64,000 nt of DNA, from contig JAFWYB010000065.1 in assembly GCA_017517865.1 (NCBI GenBank), positions 1 through 64,000 of the forward strand, in the 5' to 3' direction. The stretch's first letter is position 1; every line of letters begins with the position of its first letter. Under the pieces are notes generated by a model. The model was not told the origin of the DNA. It ran no database searches and was given only the letters and a program-made list of their open reading frames with translations. The position numbers and the translations under genes are program-made. Positions 51,730 through 60,705 of the stretch are shown here, in pieces. The stretch comes from Clostridia bacterium (GTDB lineage: Bacteria; Bacillota; Clostridia; Oscillospirales; Acutalibacteraceae).

Positions 51730-52977
51730 TCAGCTTAGCTTGTGTATGAAAAGTCCGCTTAAAAGCTTGGGCTCAAACCACGTTGATTTCGGGGGCATAA
51801 CCTTGCCTGCATCAGCAATTGCCATCAAGTCCTCCAGTGAGGTCGGGTACATTGAGAAGGCAATTCTCATATCGGTCCTGCAGCGCCTTTCAAGCTCTGC
51901 AAGCCCTCTTATGCCGCCTACAAAATCTATTCTCTTATCGGTTCTCGGGTCTGAAATACCGAAAACGGGAGTGATGCAGTTGTTCTGCAGAATTGAAACA
52001 TCAAGTCTGTCAACGGGGTCATTTTCGTCAAAGGTACCCGTCCTTGCGGTGAGCTTATACCATTTACTGTCGAGATACATACCGAAAGTGTGCTTTGCTT
52101 CGGGCTTGTATTGGCCCTCACCGGTATACTCTTCAAGTGTAAATTTTTCACCGAGCTTAGAGAAAAGCTCTGCCTCGGTGAGACCGTTCAAATCCTTGAT
52201 TACACGGTTATAATCCATAATCTCCAGCTCGTTTTCAGGGAAGGCAACTGCGAGAAAGAAGTTGAATTCCTCACTGCCGTTATAGTCAGGGAGCTGCTCA
52301 CGTCTCTTCTTTCCCACTCTTACGGCTGAGGCACAGCGGTGGTGACCGTCTGCAATATAGAGATAATCTATATCTGCAAAAAGCTGTGAAAGCTCTGCGT
52401 TTGTTTTATCGCAGTCTATAACCCACACTGTGTTAGCAATACCGTCATCGGTAACGAAATCGTAAACAGGGTCGTGAGCTTTCTTCCATGAATTTATAAT
52501 TTGTGAAAGAGCGTCGTTCTTTCTGTAGGTAAGGAAAATCGGGCCTGTGTTTGCATCGCAGTAATCCACGTGTCTGATGCGGTCAGCTTCCTTATCGGCT
52601 CTTGTGAATTCATGCTTTTTTATGATGTTGTTCATATAGTCGTCAATGGAAGCACAGCCTACAAGACCTGTCTGACTTCTTCCGTTCATAATCTGGCGGT
52701 ATATATAAAAACAGTTTTTCTCATCACTTTTGCAAATACCCTTGCTTTCGAGCTCGAAGAGATTTTCCTTTGCCTTAAGATAAACCTGCTCACTGTATAA
52801 ATCGGTACCCTCGGGAAGGTCGATTTCTGCCTTGTCAACGTGAAGGAATGAATAGGGATTATTCCTTGTCATTTCTTTTGCCTCTGCGCTGTTCATAACA
52901 TCGTAGGGGAGAGCCCCCACTCTGTCTGCATACTCCGGTACGGGTCTTAAAGCCCGGAAGGCTCTGAATACTGCCAT
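51730..52977 (-). CDS. DUF1015 family protein
   Basis: 415 aa from ATG 52977 (AAAGGAG; the longer frame is not supported). DUF1015 signatures: RALRPVPEYADRVGALPYDV at the N terminus, the nucleophile-like GHHRCASA block IADGHHR, and the C-terminal PRTDKRIDFVGG. Members are linked by family to ParB/Srx-like serine kinases; biochemical role of the clostridial proteins is unproven. It precedes alaX by 12 nt in the same direction. Confidence 0.88.
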   Translation of the reverse strand: MAVFRAFRALRPVPEYADRVGALPYDVMNSAEAKEMTRNNPYSFLHVDKAEIDLPEGTDLYSEQVYLKAKENLFELESKGICKSDEKNCFYIYRQIMNGRSQTGLVGCASIDDYMNNIIKKHEFTRADKEADRIRHVDYCDANTGPIFLTYRKNDALSQIINSWKKAHDPVYDFVTDDGIANTVWVIDCDKTNAELSQLFADIDYLYIADGHHRCASAVRVGKKRREQLPDYNGSEEFNFFLAVAFPENELEIMDYNRVIKDLNGLTEAELFSKLGEKFTLEEYTGEGQYKPEAKHTFGMYLDSKWYKLTARTGTFDENDPVDRLDVSILQNNCITPVFGISDPRTDKRIDFVGGIRGLAELERRCRTDMRIAFSMYPTSLEDLMAIADAGKVMPPKSTWFEPKLLSGLFIHKLS

Positions 52978-53107
52978 AAAATCAACTCCTTTTAATTGCT
53001 GAGCTCTGTGCTCGGACATACATTGCTATTTTAAGGCTTTTCTTATTTTTTGTCAATGTATATTTTGCCTTTGAGGGTAAATGATAAAGATGAAAGGAAG
53101 GTCTGTT

Positions 53108-53551
53108 ATGTCTGTTTCAAGAGAAGAATACGGAAAAATGGCGAAAAGAGCCTCGCCGCGGTCACCTGTACTCAAGAACTGTCTGCTTGCCTTTACTGCG
53201 GGCGGCTTTATATGCGCTCTTGCCGAAGGAATATATATCTGGATGCGCTTTTACGGTTTGGATGAAAAGCAAGGAAGATCCGTTGCGATGATATGTATTA
53301 TCGCATTGACCGCTATTCTCACGGGTGCAGGTGTTTTTGACAATATCGCCAAGCTTGTGGGAGCGGGTACTATGGTGCCCATATCGGGCTTTGCAAATTC
53401 AGTGGTATCTCCTGCTCTTGAATTCAAAGCTGAGGGTAAAATTACGGGTACTGCAGCTCAGATGTTTTCCATAGCGGGACCGGTAATAGTGTTTGGCTGC
53501 TCCTGCGCGGCTGTTTACGGATTTATCATATACATTTTCGGTTTATATTAA
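53108..53551 (+). CDS. spoVAC: Stage V sporulation protein AC
   Basis: About 147 aa, membrane protein of the SpoVA channel that carries Ca-dipicolinate into the forespore and out on germination. SVSREEYGKMAKRASPRSPVLKN, then four hydrophobic segments with GAGVFDNIAKLVGAGTMVPISGFAN. ATG 53108 follows AAAGGAAGG. First gene of spoVAC-spoVAD; the next gene is cut off. Confidence 0.93.
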   Translation: MSVSREEYGKMAKRASPRSPVLKNCLLAFTAGGFICALAEGIYIWMRFYGLDEKQGRSVAMICIIALTAILTGAGVFDNIAKLVGAGTMVPISGFANSVVSPALEFKAEGKITGTAAQMFSIAGPVIVFGCSCAAVYGFIIYIFGLY

Positions 53552-53563
53552 GGAGGCCCCTCA

Positions 53564-54211
53564 ATGGCAAAACGCAAAGGTAAAACTATTATATTAGACA
53601 GTAAGCCGTCAATAAAGGCGAATGCCGCCGCGGCGGGCAAAAAAGAGAGTGAGGGCCCTCTCGGCAAGGAATTTGACAAGGTTTACAAAGATACAACATT
53701 AGGTGAGGATTGCTGGGAAAAAGCAGAAAGTGAGCTCCTTAAAACGGCGGTCTGTATTGCAATAGAAAAATCGGGCAAAGCTCTCGAAGAAATTGATGCT
53801 GTTTATTCCGGCGACCTTCTCAATCAGTGCATAGGTTCCACCTTTGGCCTCAGGGAGCTTAACCTGCCCTTTTGCGGTCTTTACGGCGCCTGCTCAACCA
53901 TGGCTCTGAGTCTTATTCAGGCCTCGCTTGCTATAGAAAGCGGCGGCTTTGGCTGTACTGTAGCCGCAACAAGCTCACATTTCTGCTCAGCGGAAAAGCA
54001 GTTCAGATACCCTCTTGAATACGGCGGGCAGAGAACGCCCACATCACAGTGGACCGTTACGGGTGCAGGCGCGGCGGTGCTTGAGTGCATCAGTGGTGCC
54101 TACCCTTACATCGACAGCGTTCACTTAGGCACAATTCAGGATTTAGGGGTCACTGATGCTAACAATATGGGCGCGGCAATGGCTCCTGTAGATGTTAAAA
54201 TAGAACCATAA
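53564..54211 (+). pseudogene. spoVAD: Truncated spoVAD (stage V sporulation protein AD)
   Basis: The frame gives 215 aa, against about 335-340 in intact SpoVAD. Thiolase-like N-terminal two thirds are normal (DAVYSGDLLNQCIGSTFGLREL, CGLYGACSTMALSL, SSHFCSAEKQFRYPLEYGGQR, DLGVTDANNMGAAMAP), then the protein ends VDVKIEP. Normal proteins continue with the C-terminal half of the fold. The change coincides with a shift to AT-rich sequence, so a mobile element has inserted near 54190. spoVAE and the 3' part are not found in the window. Confidence 0.85.
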
Positions 54212-54417
54212 ATTAAGCGAAAAGCAACACAAAATCTTACACAAATTTCGACACGAAAGGTGGTGAAAACGCCCTATTTTACTGGGGTTATAGGCATTTT
54301 AGGGTTAACATTTTTGATGATGGTGAAAGTGTCTGAAAACACTCGTTTACAATTTATTTACAAATAGTTTTTGACACAAAAATCAGCACTATTATTACAA
54401 TAAAGAAAAATGAAAGG
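54212..54417. other. Left edge of the AT-rich island
   Basis: Non-coding junction between truncated spoVAD and tnpV. A promoter-like TTGACA (54371-54376) and TACAAT (54396-54401), 19 bp apart, precede tnpV. No integrase or clear att repeat can be named. Confidence 0.5.
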
Positions 54418-54426
54418 ATGAATCAA

Positions 54427-54840
54427 ATGAAAATTACATACCGCGAAGTAAATGGTTATCTTATCCCAAATCTCAAACTGCCACCTGAAGAAGCCAATAT
54501 CAGGCTTGGTAAATGGGGAATGGTGTATAAGGATTATCTTGAAAATAATAAGAAGGTGTTTTTCAATATGCTGCTTATGCAAGGCAAACTGTATCAGAAC
54601 TGTGCCGAGGTTGAAAAGCAGGCTCGGTATATGTATGATATGCTCATTGAGCAGATGAAAATGGCGGAGGGTGTTACCGAGCAACTGAAAGAAGATAATC
54701 AGATGGAGTGGATACAGAGAATGGGGAATATTGAAGCAAGGGCAAGGGAGATGATTCAACTGAACTTGTTTATAATTAAAAACAGTTGTAATAAGTTGAA
54801 AGTTTTTTCTCAACTAAAAAACAATTGCAACTCATATTGA
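54427..54840 (+). CDS. TnpV-like transposon protein, altered C terminus
   Basis: 137 aa from ATG 54427 (AAAGG about 9 nt upstream). Similar to TnpV of Tn4451-type transposons: KITYREVNGYLIPNLKLP, RLGKWGMVYKDYLE, and the coiled tail QMEWIQRMGNIEARAREMI. After ARAREMI the sequence leaves the family and runs into IS3 debris, so the gene is fused or truncated. TnpV is an accessory gene with no established function. Confidence 0.75.
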   Translation: MKITYREVNGYLIPNLKLPPEEANIRLGKWGMVYKDYLENNKKVFFNMLLMQGKLYQNCAEVEKQARYMYDMLIEQMKMAEGVTEQLKEDNQMEWIQRMGNIEARAREMIQLNLFIIKNSCNKLKVFSQLKNNCNSY

Positions 54841-54967
54841 TAACTCAACAATAGAATCATTGAACGGTTGGATTAAAGGAGAATATCGGAAAGGATTTAA
54901 TTTACGTAATGTAGACAATGTTCCTTTGTTTATCGAAAACAATGTTCATTATTTTAACAATGAATGA
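54818..54967 (+). pseudogene. IS3-family transposase C-terminal fragment
   Basis: In a second frame the bases read DNSTIESLNGWIKGEYR, then VPLFIENNVHYFNNE, and a stop. This is the C-terminal part of an IS3-type orfB (DDE enzyme, around the catalytic Glu of IES). The 5' part is missing and no start is possible. Confidence 0.75.
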
Positions 54968-54981
54968 TTGTCTTGCAAACT

Positions 54982-55030
54982 AAATATCAAACCCCTTGTT
55001 CAGTACGGTTGAACAAGGGATTTGATATTT
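54982..55030. repeat. Long inverted repeat at the island end
   Basis: AAATATCAAACCCCTTGTTC.. (54982-55002) pairs over 21 bp with 55010-55030, one mismatch, 7-nt loop. It could be an IS end-type repeat or a strong terminator shared by the IS fragment and the four-gene operon. No other feature is seen up to 55105. Confidence 0.75.
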
Positions 55031-55105
55031 GGTGCTTTTTATTGTCTACTTTTATTTAACGGGTTCATTTACAACGGTGATTTTGATTATAGAATAGTTG
55101 CTTTG

Positions 55106-56128
55106 TTAGAAATCATATGGACAATAGATATTCGTTTCGATCTCTAATGATTTTACTTGATCTTTAATTTTTACTTTTATTGATGATTTGATGTCAGAAT
55201 GTGATATTGAGTTATAAAACAATCTGTAAATTTCTAAAATTGCTTCTTCATTAAAGATATTATTTGTATAGTCTATTGAGTGTTTTAATTTTGTCATCTT
55301 ACATAATCCATCCAAATAATATACATATGAAATATTGACAGAGTCCATTGATAATGGATTTCTCCGTAATTTTTCTATAATTGGTGCAGCTTTTTCATAT
55401 TCACCCTCATCCATCATTAAATCTGCATATCTAAGCCAACATCGTGGACAAAATTTAAACCTATTTATAGCTTCTTCCAAAACCAAAATGCTTTTTTGAT
55501 AGTGATTGGTTTTGCTATAGATTTCTTGCTCTCTGCGCCACCCATCTTCATCATTAGGAAAATATGTTTGATACTCTTTGGTTAAAGCAATAATTGATTC
55601 GATATCTTTTCCTGAATATGATAAATATTGAGATAACAAAAATTCTATACTGAAAGAAAAGGCTCTCCATGTCCACTTTGTTCTGTCAATTTTGAGAAGC
55701 ACAGATAACCATTCTTTGCATTTATTTGTTTTTCCACAACAACTTCCATAACGAATAGCATCTGCCAACAAATCTGTATTTTCCTCATAATTTTTTAGTC
55801 CCAATTCAACTATCTGAAGTGCGGTTCTATAATTGTTATACTGTCTTAAAATAGAGACAGAAAAATTATGGAAATCGTCTGCTAATCCTTCTATTAGTTT
55901 ATTCTCTTCGGAAAGACTTTTCATAATTTTATCCAATACTTCTTCAGCAGCCTCTTTGCCGTCCGAGTCAACTGATAAACAAAACAGTTCATCCGCATCC
56001 GCAACACTAATTATATCAAACGTATTATCAGGTTTTTCGAGTTGCTGAGTGTTCGATAAAATCATTTTTTCAGAATTCGTTTCCATAGAAGTTTGTTGTT
56101 CAAGTTTTAGTTTGCTCATATCATCCAT
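55106..56128 (-). CDS. TPR-like protein (gene 4 of the island operon)
   Basis: 340 aa from ATG 56128 (AAAGGAA 7 nt upstream; the longer frame lacks a site). Residues 1-60 are polar, with a short acidic stretch; from about 100 to 310 the sequence is helical with TPR-like spacing (RTALQIVELGLKNYEENTDLLADAIR, YQKSILVLEEAINRF, YEKAAPIIEKLRRN). Likely a scaffold or adaptor. Last gene of the AT-rich operon, 55 nt after the TraG-like gene. No known family name can be given. Confidence 0.65.
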   Translation of the reverse strand: MDDMSKLKLEQQTSMETNSEKMILSNTQQLEKPDNTFDIISVADADELFCLSVDSDGKEAAEEVLDKIMKSLSEENKLIEGLADDFHNFSVSILRQYNNYRTALQIVELGLKNYEENTDLLADAIRYGSCCGKTNKCKEWLSVLLKIDRTKWTWRAFSFSIEFLLSQYLSYSGKDIESIIALTKEYQTYFPNDEDGWRREQEIYSKTNHYQKSILVLEEAINRFKFCPRCWLRYADLMMDEGEYEKAAPIIEKLRRNPLSMDSVNISYVYYLDGLCKMTKLKHSIDYTNNIFNEEAILEIYRLFYNSISHSDIKSSIKVKIKDQVKSLEIETNIYCPYDF

Positions 56129-56183
56129 AGTACATTTCCTTTCAAAATATAATAATTTTATATCATATAATATCAATTTGACA

Positions 56184-57725
56184 TTATATGTTTTGTAGAT
56201 TTATAGAATCATCCTCGGAATTTAAATAATCATGGAACGACCATTCTTTAAGGATAATTCTTTTTCTAGTTTCAACTATCAATTCTTCATATTTGTTATT
56301 ATCGTATTTTTCTATATCTGCCAATGTTGAAAAGTATGGATATAATCTTCCAGAAAAAATCAAACATTCTCCTTTATCTTTATTTAAATGTTGCAATTTT
56401 GATACAGATATTAGCGGTTCTTTGTTTTTATCTCCTGCTAAAGCGCTGATTTCACGCAATAACTCAACTTCTCGTGAAGTTAAGAATAACCAATTTGTGC
56501 AATTTGATTGGATTGTCTCTGCTTCTTCACCATATCTTTCTTTTAATTGATGCTTACTTTGAGCTACTAAAATAAAACGAATGTTTCTACTTCTTGATGC
56601 AGTTATCATCTGTGGAAAATCACTTATTGTGGGTAACGATGAAAACTCATCTAAAATAAAATTTATTCTTATTGGGAATTTTCCGTCTTTGCATGTTTTG
56701 TAGGATATATCTATGAATAATTCATAGATTTGTTTTACAAAAACTGTTATTAGTTTGTGAAATGTGGATTTTTCATCTGGCATAATCAAAAAAATCGCTC
56801 TTTTATTAAAACCTATATTATCAACATCAATACTGGTTGAAGAAAGCAAGTCGATTATTTGTGGTTGCATTAAAAAACAAGACATATGTTGATCAAAAGT
56901 GCTTAAAATGCAAGCCATAGTATTGCTCGGACAAATTACAATTCCAATTAGTCTTGATGTTACCAAATTGAATTTTTCCGCATATATCCAAATCTTGTTA
57001 GTCTTTATCCTCTCTGTTAGTGTAGAAGAAAATAGTTCCTTTCGTAGTTTGAGAACAGTGCTAATATTTACTGAATCCTCTGAAATATCATGGTCTTTAC
57101 AAAACTCAAAAACCAATAATATCAAACCAAACAGAAGATCCCTCGCTGAATAGTCCCAGTAAGGATCCTTTGAATTTAAGGGTATTAGATTTACCGTTGC
57201 ATCATTAATAAAAGCACAAGCTTTATCTATTTCTCCATCTTTGAAAAGCTTATATGGGATTGAGAGTAGATTCCAACTATCACCTTTTTCTGGTTCTCTT
57301 AAATTTACTACATTTACTTCATAACCATTGCTTTTTAAAACCCCTGAGGTTCTTTTATAAATTTCAGCCTTTGGGTCACATATAATCATACTTTCTCCGG
57401 CGGCTGATAAAACATGAACTGTGGGCATAACAACTAACCTGCTCTTTTTAGAGCCAGTTGAACCTATGAGCATAGAGTGAGCATCTGAACCATCACAGTA
57501 AACAATTTGTTTTGATTCATCGAAATCCAATGGTATTCCTGCACAATTGTTTCTATCCCATTTGCAGTTTTGACCGGGCAAAATTGTGTGTTTATTAATA
57601 TCATATTTAGAAAATTCTTTTCTAAAGGTTGTTGAATTTTCAATTCTCCCTTGACTTTGGTTTCCACACAAATTGTTATATATCGATGTTGTACTATAAT
57701 AATTGTTTCTAACTTTTTCGTCCAT
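56184..57725 (-). CDS. Soluble TraG/VirD4-like ATPase (gene 3 of the island operon)
   Basis: 513 aa. It resembles VirD4/TraG coupling ATPases: GIPLDFDESKQIVYCDGSDAHSMLIG before Walker A GSTGSKKS (88-95), a DPKAEIY block (CDPKAE), Walker B LDEF with Asp359-Glu360 (FILDEFSSLPTIS), and the late SRSRNIRFILVAQS arginine-finger segment. Two points are odd: Walker A has Lys where the last Gly is expected, and the N-terminal membrane helices of coupling proteins are absent, so it is cytosolic. No relaxase or VirB4 gene is near. It follows the unrecognised gene by 17 nt; ATG has GAAGGA. Confidence 0.82.
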   Translation of the reverse strand: MDEKVRNNYYSTTSIYNNLCGNQSQGRIENSTTFRKEFSKYDINKHTILPGQNCKWDRNNCAGIPLDFDESKQIVYCDGSDAHSMLIGSTGSKKSRLVVMPTVHVLSAAGESMIICDPKAEIYKRTSGVLKSNGYEVNVVNLREPEKGDSWNLLSIPYKLFKDGEIDKACAFINDATVNLIPLNSKDPYWDYSARDLLFGLILLVFEFCKDHDISEDSVNISTVLKLRKELFSSTLTERIKTNKIWIYAEKFNLVTSRLIGIVICPSNTMACILSTFDQHMSCFLMQPQIIDLLSSTSIDVDNIGFNKRAIFLIMPDEKSTFHKLITVFVKQIYELFIDISYKTCKDGKFPIRINFILDEFSSLPTISDFPQMITASRSRNIRFILVAQSKHQLKERYGEEAETIQSNCTNWLFLTSREVELLREISALAGDKNKEPLISVSKLQHLNKDKGECLIFSGRLYPYFSTLADIEKYDNNKYEELIVETRKRIILKEWSFHDYLNSEDDSINLQNI

Positions 57726-57742
57726 ATGATCATCCTTCTTTT

Positions 57743-58741
57743 TTAAAACGGATCTTTGTATTGGTCTTTTCTCATGCTTCGAACCGAATTAGACTCAGAA
57801 TATAAATCTTCTTGAATACAATCCACAACCTTTTTGTCATTTTCCTGGTCGTTTTTTTCTATATCAATAAATTCTGTAGTTTCGTTTTCTTCTTCATTAT
57901 TGTATAGTGTATTTTCTTTTTTGCTGATATCTTTATTTATATTTTTTTCGTAAGGCAAAGTCTCACATTTTATTGCCAATTTTGCAAACCCTGGAAACAA
58001 AACCGATTCATTTGTTATGCTTTCATATTCATCTATGGGAAGAAATACTAGAAAAAATATTACACTGGGTTTTCCATAAATTGATATGAATTTTTCAATA
58101 ATATTAAACACCGTTTTTTCCATTTCGCAAAGTGGAGTTTTGATTTTAGAAATGTCTGCTTTTTCTGTTGTTTCGTTTTGTGTCTCCGTGTCTTGTTCAT
58201 TTGCTAAAGATATGTATTTAAACAATAAATCTCTGTGGCTTAATTTTTCTAGTATATCATCTTTAAAAGAATTAAATTGCTTACAAAAGTTATTTTCTGC
58301 TTCGGCAAGTGTTTTGTTATACGGTTTTGATTTTATTTTATATTTAGGATATCTGTGAGTAAGCAATTTACTAAATATTTTATATATTTCATCATATATA
58401 TCGGTTGATTTTTTTACGCTTAATGGAATAAAAAGGCAAGAATTTGAAAAATAACTCTCTATTTCTTGAAATTCCTCTTTATAGGTGCTATGTCCACCAA
58501 AATGTCTGAAACAGTCATCAATAAAAGTTCTACATGCAAATCCAAGTATTTCACAATCTTGTTGTTCTGCACACACAAAAGCAACTCTCATTCCATCTTC
58601 TGTGTTTAGAACACATGAAAAAATATCTTTGACTACTGTTTCCCAACTTCTAAAGTCTTCATGGTTAGATTCAGCTCCTAAAAATGGAGTGGTGTTTTCA
58701 TCAGTATTTTTTACCCAATCGGCAGATATTTCATAAGCCAT
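57743..58741 (-). CDS. Unrecognised protein with acidic tail (gene 2 of the island operon)
   Basis: 332 aa from ATG 58741 (GGAGG upstream). The first 220 residues look globular alpha/beta (MRVAFVCAEQQDCEILGFACRTFI, SCLFIPLSVKKSTDIYDEIYKIFSKLL), with VIFFLVFLPIDEYE at about 230-245. The last 80 residues are a low-complexity Glu/Asn/Lys tail. No catalytic motif stands out. Its constant place between a membrane NTPase and a TraG-like ATPase suggests it links them. I do not recognise the family. Confidence 0.6.
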   Translation of the reverse strand: MAYEISADWVKNTDENTTPFLGAESNHEDFRSWETVVKDIFSCVLNTEDGMRVAFVCAEQQDCEILGFACRTFIDDCFRHFGGHSTYKEEFQEIESYFSNSCLFIPLSVKKSTDIYDEIYKIFSKLLTHRYPKYKIKSKPYNKTLAEAENNFCKQFNSFKDDILEKLSHRDLLFKYISLANEQDTETQNETTEKADISKIKTPLCEMEKTVFNIIEKFISIYGKPSVIFFLVFLPIDEYESITNESVLFPGFAKLAIKCETLPYEKNINKDISKKENTLYNNEEENETTEFIDIEKNDQENDKKVVDCIQEDLYSESNSVRSMRKDQYKDPF

Positions 58742-58788
58742 ATATACCTCCAAAACTGCTTGCAGAAATGTTCTATACAAGCAGTTTA

Positions 58789-60705
58789 TTAATTACTAAG
58801 TTCTTCATTAATTGTTTTTTTTATTCCATCCACTATTATCGGATGATTTGCTACAGCCATCTCTAAATTTGGATTATCACCTAAGAACAATGATATTTTT
58901 TTCCACAATATACCTGTAGTTGGCATATTATCTGTTTCGTGAGAGACTATCATTTTTAAACAATTTTTTACGAGGATTTTTATTTCATGACCTTGCAATG
59001 CTATTAATTCATATAAATAAGCATTGGGAACATTCAAAAGTATGCTAAACGCTTTTTTGTACTTATCATAATTTGAAGATTTAGATGTTTCAAAAAACCA
59101 AGCACAAGAGTCAATTTTATATATAACTAAATAACACAATATCAATGCTTGATATTCCAAGTTGTTTTGATTCCAAAAATAATTTTGATTAAACAGTTTT
59201 TTTAGCTCTTTAGACACAATTTCTTCTTTTAGTAAATACATTATTGCACTTATTTTTTCAGAATCAATTTTGCATTTGAGTTTTTTCATATAACATTTTT
59301 TGATGTAATCATCAGAATTTCCCAATAATTCAAGAGCACGCTTAGTTATAAATCCACTTTGAACTAAGTCTTTTATCAAATACAAATATTTCTCTTTCTT
59401 GATATCACAGGAATTGCTAATAAGAGAATTTAACAATTCACTTTCGCCACTTCTAAGATTAAAATAGTCTTGAGGGCAAAGTGTTTTATAAATAACAAAA
59501 GCAAGAATTTCGCAATCATCTATATCCATATAATAGTTGTTTGAAAAATTTTTGTTGAATTTAATATCTCTAAACAACTGATATTCGTTAATAACAGAGT
59601 TGATTTTACGGTAATCGTACAGTACCTCTGATACTTTAGTAATAAACTCGTGATTTATATTGTAAATACCTACGCCTTCTAAACTTAACCTTAAAATTTT
59701 CTCAGAATTAAACTTGTTAACAGACGGAAGTATCGGTAAAATATAATCAAAAAACTTTGTGCTGTTTTCTATATCAAACAACCTATCATTAATGACATAA
59801 ACAAATCTTACAGATTTTCTTCTATTGTTTAATCGTATATTTACCAAAAAGTTAATTTCTCTTAGCTTTGAAAATATCTCTAGACACATTTTGTTATCAA
59901 GTCTATCCATATCTTCAAAAACTACTGTATAGTTTATTTTTTTTGCGATTTGAGATAAAACATATACTATCTCAACTTTATTGCAATCAATATATGTATC
60001 ATATTTATTTAAGCCAACATCAACATCTGCATGACTTGTTTTGATATTTATACTACGCAATTCTAATTTGTGAATTACTTTATTTGATACTAAAAAAGTA
60101 AGAATGACAACCAGTAATCCAAAAATCAAATACAAATAAGCATAAATACTAGTAATTTTTCCTTCAACGATACTAAAAATTTCAGTTAAAACTGTTTGAA
60201 ATTCTTTCTTAAAAATTAAAGATAACAAAATTGCTATAATTGATCCAATTATAAACGAATAAAACTTTGAAAAATGCTTTTTTTCTTTGTATTTTTTACA
60301 ACTGCTTTCTGGTATATCCTTTTCCTTGCAACGAGCCAAAATCTGATTTATTAAATTGATTTCTAAAGAATTAATTTCATTAAGTTTATTCTTGACTCTT
60401 TTATTGTTCCTGTTTGGGACTGCTTCTGTCTTGGCAAAATCAGAAAGAGAAATATATAGAAATTTGCTTCTTTTTTTTAACTTGTAAAACCTTGAACTAC
60501 AAATAATATCATAAGAATAAAGAATACTACTTTTTCCAACTCCGAAATTTCCAGTTAAAGCTAAATTTTTTATATTTGAATCCTTAAACGCTTCGTTTAA
60601 GTACGATTGATAAACTCTAAAGTTGGCATCCTTTTGTAAATCTCTTTTGGGATAAAAAGGGTGAATTATAGGTTTGTTTGCTCTGATTTTAAGAATATTT
60701 AACAA
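58789..60705 (-). CDS. YobI/KAP-like membrane P-loop NTPase (gene 1 of the island operon)
   Basis: 638 aa, start TTG at 60705 (AAGGTGA 5 nt upstream). Walker A GNFGVGKSS at 52-60 and Walker B VVFEDMDRLDN with Asp265 and Asp267. Two membrane helices (about 148-165 and 190-212) are inserted between the Walker motifs, the hallmark of KAP and YobI-like NTPases, which place the NTPase in the cytosol at the membrane. The C-terminal 350 residues are helical. Relatives are often found in mobile elements and are suspected conflict proteins. A weak dyad (60743-60780) lies before the operon. Confidence 0.8.
   Translation of the reverse strand: MLNILKIRANKPIIHPFYPKRDLQKDANFRVYQSYLNEAFKDSNIKNLALTGNFGVGKSSILYSYDIICSSRFYKLKKRSKFLYISLSDFAKTEAVPNRNNKRVKNKLNEINSLEINLINQILARCKEKDIPESSCKKYKEKKHFSKFYSFIIGSIIAILLSLIFKKEFQTVLTEIFSIVEGKITSIYAYLYLIFGLLVVILTFLVSNKVIHKLELRSINIKTSHADVDVGLNKYDTYIDCNKVEIVYVLSQIAKKINYTVVFEDMDRLDNKMCLEIFSKLREINFLVNIRLNNRRKSVRFVYVINDRLFDIENSTKFFDYILPILPSVNKFNSEKILRLSLEGVGIYNINHEFITKVSEVLYDYRKINSVINEYQLFRDIKFNKNFSNNYYMDIDDCEILAFVIYKTLCPQDYFNLRSGESELLNSLISNSCDIKKEKYLYLIKDLVQSGFITKRALELLGNSDDYIKKCYMKKLKCKIDSEKISAIMYLLKEEIVSKELKKLFNQNYFWNQNNLEYQALILCYLVIYKIDSCAWFFETSKSSNYDKYKKAFSILLNVPNAYLYELIALQGHEIKILVKNCLKMIVSHETDNMPTTGILWKKISLFLGDNPNLEMAVANHPIIVDGIKKTINEELSN

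Noticed and set aside
55106..60705. Integrative conjugative element
   Set aside because: Only a TraG-like ATPase is present; relaxase, VirB4, VirB6, integrase and origin of transfer are not seen, and the ATPase lacks membrane helices.
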